DNA of 64,000 nt from UBA4416 sp040389965 (lineage in GTDB: Bacteria > Bacteroidota > Bacteroidia > B-17B0 > Aurantibacillaceae). The translations under genes and the position numbers were made by a program. Each line of letters opens with the position of its first letter. Position 1 is the first letter of the stretch. Where the stretch lies: positions 1-64,000 of the forward strand of contig JAZJZF010000038.1 of the NCBI GenBank assembly GCA_040389965.1, read 5' to 3'. This document shows positions 7,613 through 17,649 of the stretch, piece by piece. Under the pieces are notes generated by a model. The model was not told where the DNA came from. It did no database searches and saw only the letters and a list, made by a program, of their open reading frames with translations.

Positions 7613-9331
7613 CTATTTATTAAGGCTTATCCATTCTTCAAAACAGCCTGACTTGGAGTTATTTATGGATAATTTAAAGTGATCGAAGAACGAACTTTTT
7701 GTGGAATTGATTGTTAAAAACATATTTTTTAATTCGGAGGCCGAAGATACGGTTAACTGTATTTTTTCGGCTTTAAAATAATTTATCCAGTCGTTAAAAT
7801 CATTTTTAAGGGTATAATTATTTACTGCCAGGATCTCGTCGCCTACTGATAATCCTGCATTCCAGGCAGGTGAGTCAGGAGCAATTAAAGACACTTTACG
7901 GTTATTCCCAAAATCAACTGTTTTAAAGCCATACAACGATTCGCAAACATGGGATGAAGGATGCCTTTGCATTTCTATTCCCAAATAATCAAAGCTCTCC
8001 TGAAGCGGTGTTGTAAAATCGTCGGTGCCATACACATACTTATTAAAAAAGCCTGAAAGGTCTGCTCCTGCTGTACTTTTACATATATCAATAATATCCT
8101 GTTCTGTATATCCTCTGTTTTTTTTACCAAACTCATGATATAAAACTCTGCACACATCTCTTAAGCCTTTTTTGTTTTGTGTATGCTGCATTATTTTTAC
8201 GTCGAGCATAAAGGCTATTAAATTCCCTTCGTCGTAAATAGATGTTTTGCGGTAGGGTGCCCCCGGCACATAGCCATCGAGCCAGGTTTCCCAACTCGAA
8301 TGGGCTACCGATAAATTAAATCTTCCGTAATTATGAAAGTGTTTTACCAAACGATCTTCGAGTGTTTCAAAATATTGTTCGTTAGAAAACACGCCACTGG
8401 TTAATAGCATCACATCGCCGTAATAGGTTGTAAAGCCTTCATACACATAACCGGTTCGGGCATAATTTTCTTTCGTAAAATCATAGGGCAACATTTCTGC
8501 CGGCCTTATCTTTTTGATATTCCAGGTATGAAATAATTCATGAGAAGAGACTCCTAAAATATCTTCATATACTTTTCCTTTGTTTATTGAGTAACCCGGG
8601 CCAATAGCAATCACAGTAGACTTTTGGTGTTCAACACCATGGTAAAATTTAAACGGTACTATCTGAAATAAAAAGTGGTATTCTTTTACCGGAAAATCTC
8701 CCCAAAAATTGAATTGCGTTTGCGTAAATTTTATAAAGTCAGATTTTAACTGATTAAAATCGGGTTTGCATTCTCCGTTAAAATGAAGCCAGAATTTTAT
8801 GTTATTCATTTCATAAAAATCGGATTGAAGGCTGGCGCTTGCTATAAAAGGACTGTCGGCCAACTCGTCAAAGTTTTCTGCAGTAAGCGTTTTCCCTTTT
8901 GTTTGAAGCGATGTGGCAATGTTGTACGCATCGGGAATATCTAATTCTACAACATGTTGCTCATCCATTCTTTGAGGAACATACATACATAAATGCACCG
9001 GATTAACATACAACTGGGCCGAATCGGCATAGCAGGAGCCTGCATTAATTTCACTGGTAAAATAGCTGTAGCTTACTTTTATCCTTTTACTTCCATTGGT
9101 TTCAATAAGCCACAGATCTTTATTTATTTTTGAGTAATGTAAAGCCCCATCATGCTCACTAAAAACTTCTACTTTTTTTATGTTTTTTGCAAAATTTCCA
9201 AGTTCATAACGCCCCGGACGCCATGCAGGCAGCTGCAATTCAACAGTTGGCGTAGTAATGGCATCAATATATAACTCAACATCTATATAATGCGATTGCG
9301 GGTGTTTTAATGAAAGTTTATAACGAATCAT
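7613..9331 (-). CDS. M61-family metallopeptidase with PDZ domain
   Basis: This is an M61 (glycyl aminopeptidase-like) protease. It has an N-terminal beta domain, the zinc motif HELFH in SSHELFHTWNIKKIRP with a downstream glutamate in YEGFTTYYGD, and a C-terminal PDZ-like domain (VSLIAPDSPAWNAGLSVGDEILAVNN). Bacteroidota M61 proteins usually have this layout and length, about 570-600 residues. No signal peptide is visible, so it is probably cytoplasmic. I place the start at the ATG at 9331 (MIRYKLSLKHPQ) rather than at 9355, because family members begin at this position and an exact -7 box (9353-9360) overlaps the upstream ATG. Confidence 0.85.
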   Translation of the reverse strand: MIRYKLSLKHPQSHYIDVELYIDAITTPTVELQLPAWRPGRYELGNFAKNIKKVEVFSEHDGALHYSKINKDLWLIETNGSKRIKVSYSYFTSEINAGSCYADSAQLYVNPVHLCMYVPQRMDEQHVVELDIPDAYNIATSLQTKGKTLTAENFDELADSPFIASASLQSDFYEMNNIKFWLHFNGECKPDFNQLKSDFIKFTQTQFNFWGDFPVKEYHFLFQIVPFKFYHGVEHQKSTVIAIGPGYSINKGKVYEDILGVSSHELFHTWNIKKIRPAEMLPYDFTKENYARTGYVYEGFTTYYGDVMLLTSGVFSNEQYFETLEDRLVKHFHNYGRFNLSVAHSSWETWLDGYVPGAPYRKTSIYDEGNLIAFMLDVKIMQHTQNKKGLRDVCRVLYHEFGKKNRGYTEQDIIDICKSTAGADLSGFFNKYVYGTDDFTTPLQESFDYLGIEMQRHPSSHVCESLYGFKTVDFGNNRKVSLIAPDSPAWNAGLSVGDEILAVNNYTLKNDFNDWINYFKAEKIQLTVSSASELKNMFLTINSTKSSFFDHFKLSINNSKSGCFEEWISLNK

Positions 9332-9352
9332 GCGGCTTGTTTTTAATATGGC

Positions 9353-9360
9353 CAAATATA
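9353..9360 (-). promoter_or_regulatory. -7 box for the M61 peptidase
   Basis: TATATTTG on the minus strand is an exact TAnnTTTG match, placed 21 nt before the chosen start codon. No clear -33 TTTG is seen. Confidence 0.45.
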
Positions 9361-9398
9361 CAAAGGATCGTTAAAACCTGTTATATTTACAGGAAATA

Positions 9399-10490
9399 AT
9401 GAAATTCATTCTTATACTTTTATGGATGTTGCCGGCTTTTGTATGCCATGCACAGCAAAACGATTCCTTATTATTTCAATTAACACACATTGCAGATGAT
9501 ACAGAGCGTGTTAACCAAATTTATAAAGCGGGTTTTGAGATCAGAAACACAAATCCGGAATTAGCCTACCAATATGCATTGGCTTGCGAAACCGCAGCGG
9601 GTACTATAAACAGCAGTAAACATAAGGCAAAGAGTTACAATTTGATTGGGATCTTATGCTATAAAAAAGGAGATTATACAAAGGCTTTACTGTTTCAAAA
9701 AAAGGCTCTGGCTCTAAATGAAGCCATACACTATAGCTATGGTATTGCCATTAACGAAACTAATTTAGGAAATATTTACAGCGACATTGGCAATTATGCC
9801 CTGGCAGAAGTGTCGTATTTAAAGGCATTGAGAGCATACAATGATTTAAACAATAACGAACAAATTGCAAAATGCCTTATAAACCTGGGCGTGTTAAAGT
9901 TTACCCTTAAACAATACGACCCCGCTGTGAAGCAGTTTCAGGAGGCTTTGGCTATAGCAAATACGTTAAACGACCTGGATTTAATGGCAACCTGCCATAA
10001 TAATATTGGTGCTATTTTTATGGTACAGGATAAGTTAGACAGTTCCATCGTTTATTTAGAAGAGGGATTAAAATTGTTGAATCTTCGTGAGAATGAAATG
10101 GAAATGGCGGATGTGTATAACAATATGGCCAATGTTTATATAAAACAGCAGCATTTTTCGGAAGCCAAAACTTATTTAAATCTTGCTGACAGCCTTTGTA
10201 ATGCTTATGATTATACCGAAGCTAAAGTAGAACTATACCAAACCTATTCTTTCTTTTTTGAAGCGCAGCAGGATTATAAAAGTGCAAATGATTGGCTGAA
10301 AAAACATTACCATTTAAAAGACAGTATCTTACAATTAAACAAAGCTACTTCTCCATCATTTACCAACGACGAGATTTCTGCCACAAAGCCCGTTTCTGAA
10401 AAACAGGTTTTTAAAAACGAATGGATTTTAGTAATTTTAGGGGCGTTAACAGTAGTTATCTCTCTATTTTTAATGAAGTATAAAAGATGA
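9399..10490 (+). CDS. Exported TPR protein with C-terminal membrane anchor
   Basis: The 363-residue protein has a signal peptide (residues 1-18, ending CHAQQ). Six or so TPR units follow at about 35-300 (for example YNLIGILCYKKGDYTKALLF, INETNLGNIYSDIGNYALAE, CHNNIGAIFMVQDKLDSSIVYLEEG). One transmembrane helix lies near the C-terminus (WILVILGALTVVISLFLM), ending in a short basic tail. This matches the sensor half of Bacteroidota TPR histidine kinases, but no kinase domain follows. It is likely a periplasmic scaffold tethered to the inner membrane. Its last four bases overlap the start of the SUI1 gene, which implies translational coupling. Confidence 0.75.
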   Translation: MKFILILLWMLPAFVCHAQQNDSLLFQLTHIADDTERVNQIYKAGFEIRNTNPELAYQYALACETAAGTINSSKHKAKSYNLIGILCYKKGDYTKALLFQKKALALNEAIHYSYGIAINETNLGNIYSDIGNYALAEVSYLKALRAYNDLNNNEQIAKCLINLGVLKFTLKQYDPAVKQFQEALAIANTLNDLDLMATCHNNIGAIFMVQDKLDSSIVYLEEGLKLLNLRENEMEMADVYNNMANVYIKQQHFSEAKTYLNLADSLCNAYDYTEAKVELYQTYSFFFEAQQDYKSANDWLKKHYHLKDSILQLNKATSPSFTNDEISATKPVSEKQVFKNEWILVILGALTVVISLFLMKYKR

Positions 10491-10828
10491 GCAAGAAAGA
10501 AAAGAACAGGGTAAATGTGGTGTATTCAACTAACCCCGATTTTAATTATAAGAACGAGGAAGAGGAAACACAGGAAACATTGCCGCCTCAACAGCAAAAT
10601 TTAAAATTATTTTTAGACCGGATCGGTGGCGGAAAGTTAGTAACGCGCATCAGCGGATTTATAGGAACAGAGACAGATTTGAATGACCTTACAAAAATAT
10701 TAAAACAAAAATGTGGCGTAGGTGGTAATGCTAAAGATGGCAATATTCTGATACAGGGCGATAACCGCGATAAATTGCTGGATCTGCTTACCAAAGCCAA
10801 TTACAAGGCAAAAAAAGCAGGCGGGTAA
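10487..10828 (+). CDS. SUI1/eIF1-family translation factor (YciH-like)
   Basis: The 113-residue protein has a charged N-terminal tail (1-45) followed by an eIF1/SUI1 fold: RIGGGKLVTRISGFIG, then LKQKCGVGGNAKDGNILIQGD. This is the hallmark of bacterial YciH proteins and archaeal aIF1. Bacterial members are thought to influence start-site fidelity or stress translation, but the role is not settled. The ATG lies within the stop of the TPR gene (ATGA overlap). Confidence 0.85.
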   Translation: MSKKEKNRVNVVYSTNPDFNYKNEEEETQETLPPQQQNLKLFLDRIGGGKLVTRISGFIGTETDLNDLTKILKQKCGVGGNAKDGNILIQGDNRDKLLDLLTKANYKAKKAGG

Positions 10829-10906
10829 TTTTTGTAATTTTTTCAAAGATCATGCATTATATATTAAAAATCCCGATATTAGAAACTCTAAACCAAACTA
10901 CTGCCT

Positions 10907-11431
10907 ATGAACTCATTAGTTGAATTATTAAAAATCACTATCCCTGCGGCTGTTGTATTTGCTGCCGTTTATTTTTTAGTAAAACGCTTTTTGGATAACG
11001 ACCAAAAAAGACGCGAGCACCAGCTTAAAACTTCTGCACAGGCAATCATTACTCCTTTAAAAATACAAGCCTACGAACGAATCATTATTTTTTTAGAACG
11101 TATCAACCCTAACAGCCTTGTGGTGCGTGTTAATAAAAATAACATGACGGCGCGCCAATTGCATATAGATTTAATAAGTACCGTTAAAAGTGAATATGAG
11201 CACAACCTTTCTCAGCAAATTTATATTTCGGAAGGAGCCTGGCAGTTTGTAAAAACAGCCAAAGAAGAGATCATTCAGCTTATTAATATTTCGTCGTCGA
11301 AAGTTCCAAGTGATGCAGTGAGCTCCGATCTAGCTATTATGATTCTGAACATCACTGCTAACCTCGATAAAAAATTACCAAGCGATGTCGCTATTGATTT
11401 TATAAAAAAAGAAATTGCGCTTACCCTTTAA
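10907..11431 (+). CDS. Membrane-anchored protein of unknown function (DUF7935-like)
   Basis: The 174-residue protein has one N-terminal transmembrane helix (LLKITIPAAVVFAAVYFLV), then a basic stretch (KRREHQLK) and a helical soluble domain with the phrases PLKIQAYERIIIFLERINPNSLVVR and EYEHNLSQQIYIS. These phrases recur in a Bacteroidota family that I recall as DUF7935. The function is unknown. It lies just before the mutase genes, 39 nt upstream of mutA, and may be co-transcribed with them. Confidence 0.7.
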   Translation: MNSLVELLKITIPAAVVFAAVYFLVKRFLDNDQKRREHQLKTSAQAIITPLKIQAYERIIIFLERINPNSLVVRVNKNNMTARQLHIDLISTVKSEYEHNLSQQIYISEGAWQFVKTAKEEIIQLINISSSKVPSDAVSSDLAIMILNITANLDKKLPSDVAIDFIKKEIALTL

Positions 11432-11470
11432 GCTTTTAACCACAACCAAAATTGTAATTGACTTTAACTA

Positions 11471-12757
11471 ATGCAAAAATTGTTTACCGAATTTACATCT
11501 ACAACAGCCGCTCAATGGAAAGAACAATTAGTAAAGGATCTCAAGGGTATTGATTATAACACACTTGTTTGGCAAACAAATTCCGGAATAGACGTTCAGC
11601 CTTTCTATACCTCCGAAAATTTAACAACAGATCCAAAGCCTGTATTTACAAGCAGTGACTGGGCAATTTGCGAATTTATTAATGTAGCAGATGAAAAAAC
11701 GGCTAACGCACAAGCCTTAAATGCTCTGCAAAATGGGGCATCCGGACTGGTTTTCAGTATTTCGAAATCGATTAACTATTCTGTTTTATTAAAAGGTATT
11801 TTACTGGAACATGTGTATTCTTTATTCCGGATCAGCACCGATCTGTATGAAGAACTAAACACCTTTCTATCAAAAGAAAACTGTGGTGATAATTGCTTTA
11901 TTGAATGTGATGATCTTTTTAGCAATCATACAAGTTTAAAAAACAAATCCTCTGAACTTTGTATCAATACAAGTCTTTACCAGGAAGCAGGATCTAATGC
12001 CATTCACGAAATTGGCTTTACGCTGGCACACCTTAACGAATACCTTGATGCCGCTTCTGAAATTGGCCGGTTGAAGGAGCTTAAAAAAATTCACATTTCC
12101 ATGTCTGTGGGTGGCGATTTTTTTATGGAGATTGCAAAACTAAGAGCATTAAGAAAATCCATTGCTTTTTTATTACAGCAATATGCTATACAACCTGTTA
12201 TTCATATACATGCACAAACTACTTTAATAAATAAAAGTAGTATTGATAGCTATAATAATATGCTCCGTTCCACTACCGAAGCCATGAGCGCCTCTATTGG
12301 CGGTGCAAACAGTATTTTAGTATTGCCTTTTGATATTGAATTTAATGCTCAAAGTGATTTCAGTTCACGTATGGCGCGCAATCAGCAACTTATTTTAAAA
12401 GACGAGAGTTATTTAAATGTAGTAGCCGATATGTCAGCAGGCTCGTACTACATTGAAACCATTACAAAAACACTCTGCGAAAAAGCCTGGGAGCAGTTTA
12501 AATCCATTGAAGCAAAAGGAGGATTATTAGCATGCTTAAAAACAAATGCTATTCAGGAACTTATTACGAAAGATGCAGCTACACTGATTCAACAATTTAA
12601 AGAGGGGAAATTAATTTTAGTAGGAATCAATAAATTTCAAAATAAGAACGAGGCTCCGAAAGGCAAGGGACAACAGATAATGGACATTGTTCCCTCTTCC
12701 TCTGGTATTAAACCTATTAAATTAAGTGACTATTTTGAAAATCAGTCAGCAAACTAA
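11471..12757 (+). CDS. mutA: Methylmalonyl-CoA mutase, small (non-catalytic) subunit
   Basis: The 428-residue protein is homologous to the TIM-barrel part of the large subunit: EQLVKDLKGIDYNTLVWQT, then IHISMSVGGDFFMEIAKLRALR, SIGGANSILVLPFD and RNQQLILKDESYLNVVADMSAGSYY (in pieces). It lacks the C-terminal cobalamin domain, as in other Bacteroidota, where the small subunit is of this short type. It forms the heterodimer with the product of the next gene, 3 nt downstream. In the pair it is structural; substrate and B12 bind to the large subunit. Confidence 0.9.
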   Translation: MQKLFTEFTSTTAAQWKEQLVKDLKGIDYNTLVWQTNSGIDVQPFYTSENLTTDPKPVFTSSDWAICEFINVADEKTANAQALNALQNGASGLVFSISKSINYSVLLKGILLEHVYSLFRISTDLYEELNTFLSKENCGDNCFIECDDLFSNHTSLKNKSSELCINTSLYQEAGSNAIHEIGFTLAHLNEYLDAASEIGRLKELKKIHISMSVGGDFFMEIAKLRALRKSIAFLLQQYAIQPVIHIHAQTTLINKSSIDSYNNMLRSTTEAMSASIGGANSILVLPFDIEFNAQSDFSSRMARNQQLILKDESYLNVVADMSAGSYYIETITKTLCEKAWEQFKSIEAKGGLLACLKTNAIQELITKDAATLIQQFKEGKLILVGINKFQNKNEAPKGKGQQIMDIVPSSSGIKPIKLSDYFENQSAN

Positions 12758-12760
12758 ATT

Positions 12761-14893
12761 ATGAGAAAAGATTTTTCAAATATAAATTATAACGATTCCG
12801 TTGTCACGATGAGCGGAGTCGAAGCATTAGAAACATTTACGACTCCTGAGCAAATTGAAGTTAAAAAATCATATACCATTGCTGATACCAAAACATTTGA
12901 ACATTTAAGTTTTGGTGCCGGAAGACCTCCTTTTTTACGCGGCCCCTACTCCAGTATGTATGTTCAAAATCCCTGGACTGTGCGACAGTACGCAGGGTTT
13001 AGTACAGCAGAAGAAAGTAATGCCTTTTACAGAAGAAATTTAGCAGCCGGACAAAAAGGCTTATCAGTTGCATTTGATTTAGCGACACACCGTGGCTACG
13101 ACAGCGATCATGAGCGCGTAGTAGGCGATGTAGGAAAAGCAGGTGTTGCCATTGATTCTATTTTAGACATGAAAGTGTTGTTCGATCAAATTCCACTCGA
13201 TCAAATGAGTGTGAGTATGACCATGAACGGTGCGGTATTGCCGATACTGGCATTTTATATTGTAGCCGCCGAAGAGCAAGGCGTATCCATGGATAAACTT
13301 TCGGGAACTATTCAGAATGATATTTTAAAAGAATTCATGGTACGTAATACGTACATCTATCCTCCTGAAGCGTCCATGAAAGTGATTGCTGATATTTTTG
13401 AATTCACTTCTCAAAAAATGCCAAAGTTCAATTCCATTTCCATTAGTGGCTATCACATGCAGGAAGCAGGTGCTACCGCTGATATTGAGTTGGCGTACAC
13501 TTTAGCGGATGGTTTGGAATATATCAGAACCGGTATTAAAGCAGGTTTGGATATTGATGCTTTTGCACCACGCTTATCTTTTTTCTGGGCCATTGGCATG
13601 AACCATTTTATGGAGATTGCCAAAATGCGTGCAGGACGTATGTTATGGGCAAAAATGGTGAATCAATTCCATCCTAAATCTGCCAAATCAATGGCTTTAC
13701 GTACGCATTGCCAAACCAGCGGATGGAGCTTAACAGAACAGGATCCTTTTAATAATGTTACCCGTACCTGTGTAGAAGCCTTAGCTGCGGCGATGGGTCA
13801 TACCCAAAGCTTACATACCAATGCTCTGGATGAAGCCATAGCCTTGCCTACTGATTTTAGCGCGCGTATTGCCCGTAATACACAATTGTTTTTACAAAAC
13901 GAGACCAATGTATGCAAAGTGGTTGATCCCTGGGCCGGTTCCTATTATGTAGAAGCCTTAACACATGAATTAACGCATAAAGCCTGGGAATTAATTGAAG
14001 AAGTAGAAAAGCTTGGCGGCATGGCTAAAGCCATAGAAACAGGTATTCCTAAAATGCGTATTGAAGAGGCGGCTGCCCGTAAACAAGCCCGCATTGATGG
14101 AGGAAAAGATGTGATTGTTGGTGTAAATCTTTACCAAACCGACGAAAAAACAAACATCGAAATTTTAGATGTAGATAATGCCAAGGTAAGGGTTCAGCAA
14201 TTGGAGCGTTTAGCCAAATTAAAATCTGAAAGAAATCCTAAAGAAGCAGAAGAAGCTTTAAATGCCTTAACCGAGTCAGCAAAAACAGGAAAAGGAAATT
14301 TACTGGAACTGGCTATTAACGCTGCCCGTGTGCGTTGCAGCTTAGGCGAAATATCCTACTCCCTCGAAAAAGTATTTGGCCGTTACAAAGCCAATATCAG
14401 AAGCATTGCCGGTGTATATAGTAAAGAAATAAGCATGGATAAATTCTTTTTAAAAGCCAAGGAACTGGCAGATACATTTGCTGAATTGGATGGGCGTCGT
14501 CCGCGTATTATGATTGCAAAAATGGGACAAGACGGGCATGACAGAGGTGCAAAAGTAATTTCGACCAGCTTTGCAGATATGGGATTCGATGTGGATATTG
14601 GCCCTTTATTTCAAACACCTGCCGAAGCTGCCAAACAGGCTGTTGAAAATGATGTGCACGTATTAGGTGTTTCTTCGTTGGCAGCAGGACACAAAACGTT
14701 AGTACCACAGGTAATTGAAGAATTAAAAAAATACGGCAGAGAAGATATTATGGTTATAGCCGGTGGTGTAATTCCACAGCAAGACTATGATTTCCTTTAC
14801 AAAGCCGGTGTATCAGGCGTATTCGGTCCGGGTACGGTCATCAGCAAATCGGCTATAGATATTTTAGAAAAATTAATCGCAAAGCTTAAGTAA
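12761..14893 (+). CDS. mutB: Methylmalonyl-CoA mutase, large (catalytic) subunit
   Basis: The 710-residue protein interconverts (R)-methylmalonyl-CoA and succinyl-CoA using adenosylcobalamin. The N-terminal TIM barrel shows FLRGPYSSMYVQNPWTVRQY, GLSVAFDLATHRGYDSDH, SISGYHMQEAGA and RTHCQTSGWSLTEQDP. The C-terminal B12-binding domain shows the DxHxxG motif (DGHDRG, His593, the lower cobalt ligand) and later GGVIPQQD. It is full length. No cobalamin riboswitch was recognised in the short gaps upstream, and the G-protein chaperone MeaB is not in this window. Confidence 0.97.
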   Translation: MRKDFSNINYNDSVVTMSGVEALETFTTPEQIEVKKSYTIADTKTFEHLSFGAGRPPFLRGPYSSMYVQNPWTVRQYAGFSTAEESNAFYRRNLAAGQKGLSVAFDLATHRGYDSDHERVVGDVGKAGVAIDSILDMKVLFDQIPLDQMSVSMTMNGAVLPILAFYIVAAEEQGVSMDKLSGTIQNDILKEFMVRNTYIYPPEASMKVIADIFEFTSQKMPKFNSISISGYHMQEAGATADIELAYTLADGLEYIRTGIKAGLDIDAFAPRLSFFWAIGMNHFMEIAKMRAGRMLWAKMVNQFHPKSAKSMALRTHCQTSGWSLTEQDPFNNVTRTCVEALAAAMGHTQSLHTNALDEAIALPTDFSARIARNTQLFLQNETNVCKVVDPWAGSYYVEALTHELTHKAWELIEEVEKLGGMAKAIETGIPKMRIEEAAARKQARIDGGKDVIVGVNLYQTDEKTNIEILDVDNAKVRVQQLERLAKLKSERNPKEAEEALNALTESAKTGKGNLLELAINAARVRCSLGEISYSLEKVFGRYKANIRSIAGVYSKEISMDKFFLKAKELADTFAELDGRRPRIMIAKMGQDGHDRGAKVISTSFADMGFDVDIGPLFQTPAEAAKQAVENDVHVLGVSSLAAGHKTLVPQVIEELKKYGREDIMVIAGGVIPQQDYDFLYKAGVSGVFGPGTVISKSAIDILEKLIAKLK

Positions 14894-14904
14894 AACTATA
14901 AGGG

Positions 14905-15258
14905 ATGTCTCGTTCATTACAAACCATATTATTATTAATTGCATCAAATACGTTTATGACCATTGCCTGGTACGGGCATTTAAGATTTAAGCATGTTGGC
15001 TTAATTACAACCATATTGATCAGTTGGGGCATTGCTCTTTTAGAATACAGTTTAATGGTTCCTGCAAATAAAATCGGGAGCGATATTAATGGAGGGCCTT
15101 TTAATATGTTTCAACTCAAAATTATTCAGGAAGTGGTCTCTATTAGCGTGTTTGTTATCTTTACCCTATTGGTTTTTAAAACAGAGTCCCTACGCTGGAA
15201 TCATATTATTGGCTTTTTGTGTTTATTTGTAGCCGTTTATTTCTTTTTTAAAAAGTAA
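14905..15258 (+). CDS. DMT-superfamily small membrane protein (DUF486)
   Basis: The 117-residue protein has four transmembrane helices and the DUF486 signature: LLIASNTFMTIAWYGHLRFK, LISWGIALLEYSLMVPANKIG and GGPFNMFQLKIIQEVVSI. DUF486 proteins are EamA/SMR-like and have no assigned substrate. It lies 11 nt after mutB and is probably co-transcribed, but a link to propionate metabolism is not established. Confidence 0.85.
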   Translation: MSRSLQTILLLIASNTFMTIAWYGHLRFKHVGLITTILISWGIALLEYSLMVPANKIGSDINGGPFNMFQLKIIQEVVSISVFVIFTLLVFKTESLRWNHIIGFLCLFVAVYFFFKK

Positions 15259-15270
15259 TACTACTCCTTC

Positions 15271-16512
15271 ATGGTAATCTTCCCTTTATCAAAACGACTA
15301 TGGACAGGGATCATCGCAGTAGGAGTTTTAATTTACTTATTCATCGAATCGGGTACCCGTGGCGACTTTCATATTTTTTTGGCAGCCTCAACCGATCTAT
15401 TCGATCAAAAAGATATTTACCATACGTTATATTTTACCTGCTACCATTACTACTACTCCATTCTGTTTGCCATCCTGATCTATCCGCTTACGTTCCTTAA
15501 TAGCCAGGTAGCCTTATTTTTATGGCTTCTTCTCAATGTGTTTTTCATTTATCGTATTGTAAAGTTCGTAACAGAGCTATTGCCTTTAAATGTGCTCAGT
15601 AAAAAACAGCAGATGTGGTTTTGGCTTTTCAGCTTCTTATTCAGCATTCGTTTGTTAATGGAAAATTTTCATGTGGCACAAATGACCATCTGCCTTTTAT
15701 ACCTTACACTAGAAGGCTTTCTGTTAATTCAAAAAGACAAAACATACAGCGGAGCATTTTTGATTGCCCTGGGTATTAACATTAAATTATTACCACTTGT
15801 TATTTTACCTTATTTACTCTACCGTGGCAAAATAAAAGCTTCCTTGCTTATTATTTTATTTTATGCGGTTTTGCTTTTTTTACCCATCCTATTTATTGGA
15901 AAAACGCAGTTCGATAGTTTAATCAGTTCCTGGGCAGAGCTTATAAACCCATTAAACAAACAGCATCTCATGGACGTATCCGAAAGAAGTTTTCATAGTT
16001 TATCTACGTTTCTTTCGGTTTTGTTGATTGAAAAAGCAAGGGAAATTGATGCTCTTCCTCTGAAACGGAACATAGCCGATATAAGCCTGCAATCCCTTTA
16101 TACCGTAATTTTGTGCTGCCGTTTAACCCTCGCCGCCTTTACTCTATATTTTTTAAAAACAATGCCTTTTCAAAAATCGTTAAACCTGTTACACCAGTTT
16201 TGGGAACTAAGTTATATTTTATTGGTCGTTCCTTTGCTCTTTCCGCATCAGCAGCATTACGCCTTTTTATTTATGATACCGGCTTTTATGTATTGCGCAT
16301 ATTATTTGCTTGCATTCAAAGATCAGAAAAGCAAAATTTTCATATACGTAACAAGTGGTGAATTAATCCTTATTTACTTTGCAGTGAATTTAAAACTCTT
16401 ACTGGGCGAATTCAACCCTTATTACGAACATTTTAAAATACTGACTTATGGGGCATTATTACTCATCGTTGTTTTAGCAACGCTGCAACCAAAAAGGAAG
16501 GTCGAAATTTAA
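15271..16512 (+). CDS. GT87 (DUF2029)-like polytopic membrane glycosyltransferase
   Basis: The 413-residue protein has about ten to eleven predicted transmembrane segments. An aspartate lies in the first periplasmic loop (TRGDFHIFLAAS), followed by the phrase QKDIYH, as in GT87 mannosyltransferase-like enzymes that use polyprenyl-phosphate sugars. GALLIALGINIKLLPLVILPYLL-like text (residues about 165-188) is typical of the family. It lies 12 nt after the DUF486 gene. The sugar and acceptor are unknown. Confidence 0.65.
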   Translation: MVIFPLSKRLWTGIIAVGVLIYLFIESGTRGDFHIFLAASTDLFDQKDIYHTLYFTCYHYYYSILFAILIYPLTFLNSQVALFLWLLLNVFFIYRIVKFVTELLPLNVLSKKQQMWFWLFSFLFSIRLLMENFHVAQMTICLLYLTLEGFLLIQKDKTYSGAFLIALGINIKLLPLVILPYLLYRGKIKASLLIILFYAVLLFLPILFIGKTQFDSLISSWAELINPLNKQHLMDVSERSFHSLSTFLSVLLIEKAREIDALPLKRNIADISLQSLYTVILCCRLTLAAFTLYFLKTMPFQKSLNLLHQFWELSYILLVVPLLFPHQQHYAFLFMIPAFMYCAYYLLAFKDQKSKIFIYVTSGELILIYFAVNLKLLLGEFNPYYEHFKILTYGALLLIVVLATLQPKRKVEI

Positions 16513-16575
16513 TAACTATTCATTTTTTTTGTCAATTTTTCACCTTAAACGCCATATTAAAAGTAAATTTATGCA

Positions 16576-17646
16576 GTGAAAGAAGTAACACAAATATTAA
16601 CCGATCTGAAACGTAAGATTTTTAAACCTGTTTATTTTTTAAGCGGTGAAGAAGCTTATTACATTGACCTGATCAGCGATTACATTGAAAAAAATGCACT
16701 CGATGAGAGCGAGCAGGAGTTTAATCAGACCATACTCTACGGAAAAGATGTAGATATGGAAACGATCCTGTCTGCTGCCAAGCGTTTCCCTATGATGAGC
16801 GAGCACCAGGTGGTTATTGTAAAGGAAGCTCAAAACTTAAAAGAACTGGGTAAAAGCTCGGGTGGCGGAGACGATGAGGAAGATGATGCTCCGGCAAAAA
16901 AATCAGGAAGCTCGTCAAATGCACTCGCAGCCTACCTGCAACAGCCACAGACATCAACCATTTTAGTTTTTTGCTATAAATATAAAACACTTGATAAAAG
17001 AAGTACAACTTATAAATCGCTTCAAAAAAACCACATTTTTTTAGAGACAAAAAAATTATATGATAACCAATTGCCTGATTGGATTACCTCATTTGTACAG
17101 GAGAAAAAGTTTAAAATTGGCGTAAAAGCCTCTTTTCTAATGGCCGAATTTTTAGGAAACGATCTTTCTAAAATAACAAACGAGGTAGATAAATTATTTA
17201 TAAACCTGAAAGAAGGCGATGAAATTACAGCGGAGCTGGTTATGGATAACATTGGTATCAGTAAGGAATTCAACGTTTTTGAATTACAGGATGCCCTTGC
17301 CAAAAAAGATATTTTGAAAGCCAATCGCATTATTAATTATTTCTCAGCCAACGAAAAAGAACATCCGGCAGTAATGACCCTAAGTTCTTTATATGGTTAT
17401 TATTCTAAAATATTACTCTATCACTTTTCGCCCGATAAATCCAAATTTGCCGTTGCCCAGGCACTGGGCGTGAATCCATTTTTTGTGGATGGCTATGCTA
17501 AAGCCGCCCAAAACTATGGTACAGCAAAGCTTAAAGCTATTTTCGGTTATTTAAAAGAGTATGACCTTAAAACAAAGGGCGTTGATAATGCCGGCGTAAA
17601 TAACGGCGAATTAATGAAAGAAATGATCTTCAAGATTTTACATTAA
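16576..17646 (+). CDS. holA: DNA polymerase III, delta subunit
   Basis: The 356-residue protein matches HolA, the clamp-loader subunit that opens the beta clamp: KPVYFLSGEEAYYIDLISDYIE at the start, AAKRFPMMSEHQVVIVKEAQ, and a C-terminal helical domain (GVNPFFVDGYAKAAQNYG). An acidic, glycine/serine-rich insertion at about residues 95-117 (GGGDDEEDDAPAKKSGSSS) interrupts the nucleotide-binding-like domain and is probably a disordered loop. Translation starts at GTG: the ATG five bases upstream is out of frame and closes at once. Confidence 0.9.
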   Translation: MKEVTQILTDLKRKIFKPVYFLSGEEAYYIDLISDYIEKNALDESEQEFNQTILYGKDVDMETILSAAKRFPMMSEHQVVIVKEAQNLKELGKSSGGGDDEEDDAPAKKSGSSSNALAAYLQQPQTSTILVFCYKYKTLDKRSTTYKSLQKNHIFLETKKLYDNQLPDWITSFVQEKKFKIGVKASFLMAEFLGNDLSKITNEVDKLFINLKEGDEITAELVMDNIGISKEFNVFELQDALAKKDILKANRIINYFSANEKEHPAVMTLSSLYGYYSKILLYHFSPDKSKFAVAQALGVNPFFVDGYAKAAQNYGTAKLKAIFGYLKEYDLKTKGVDNAGVNNGELMKEMIFKILH

Positions 17647-17649
17647 ACT

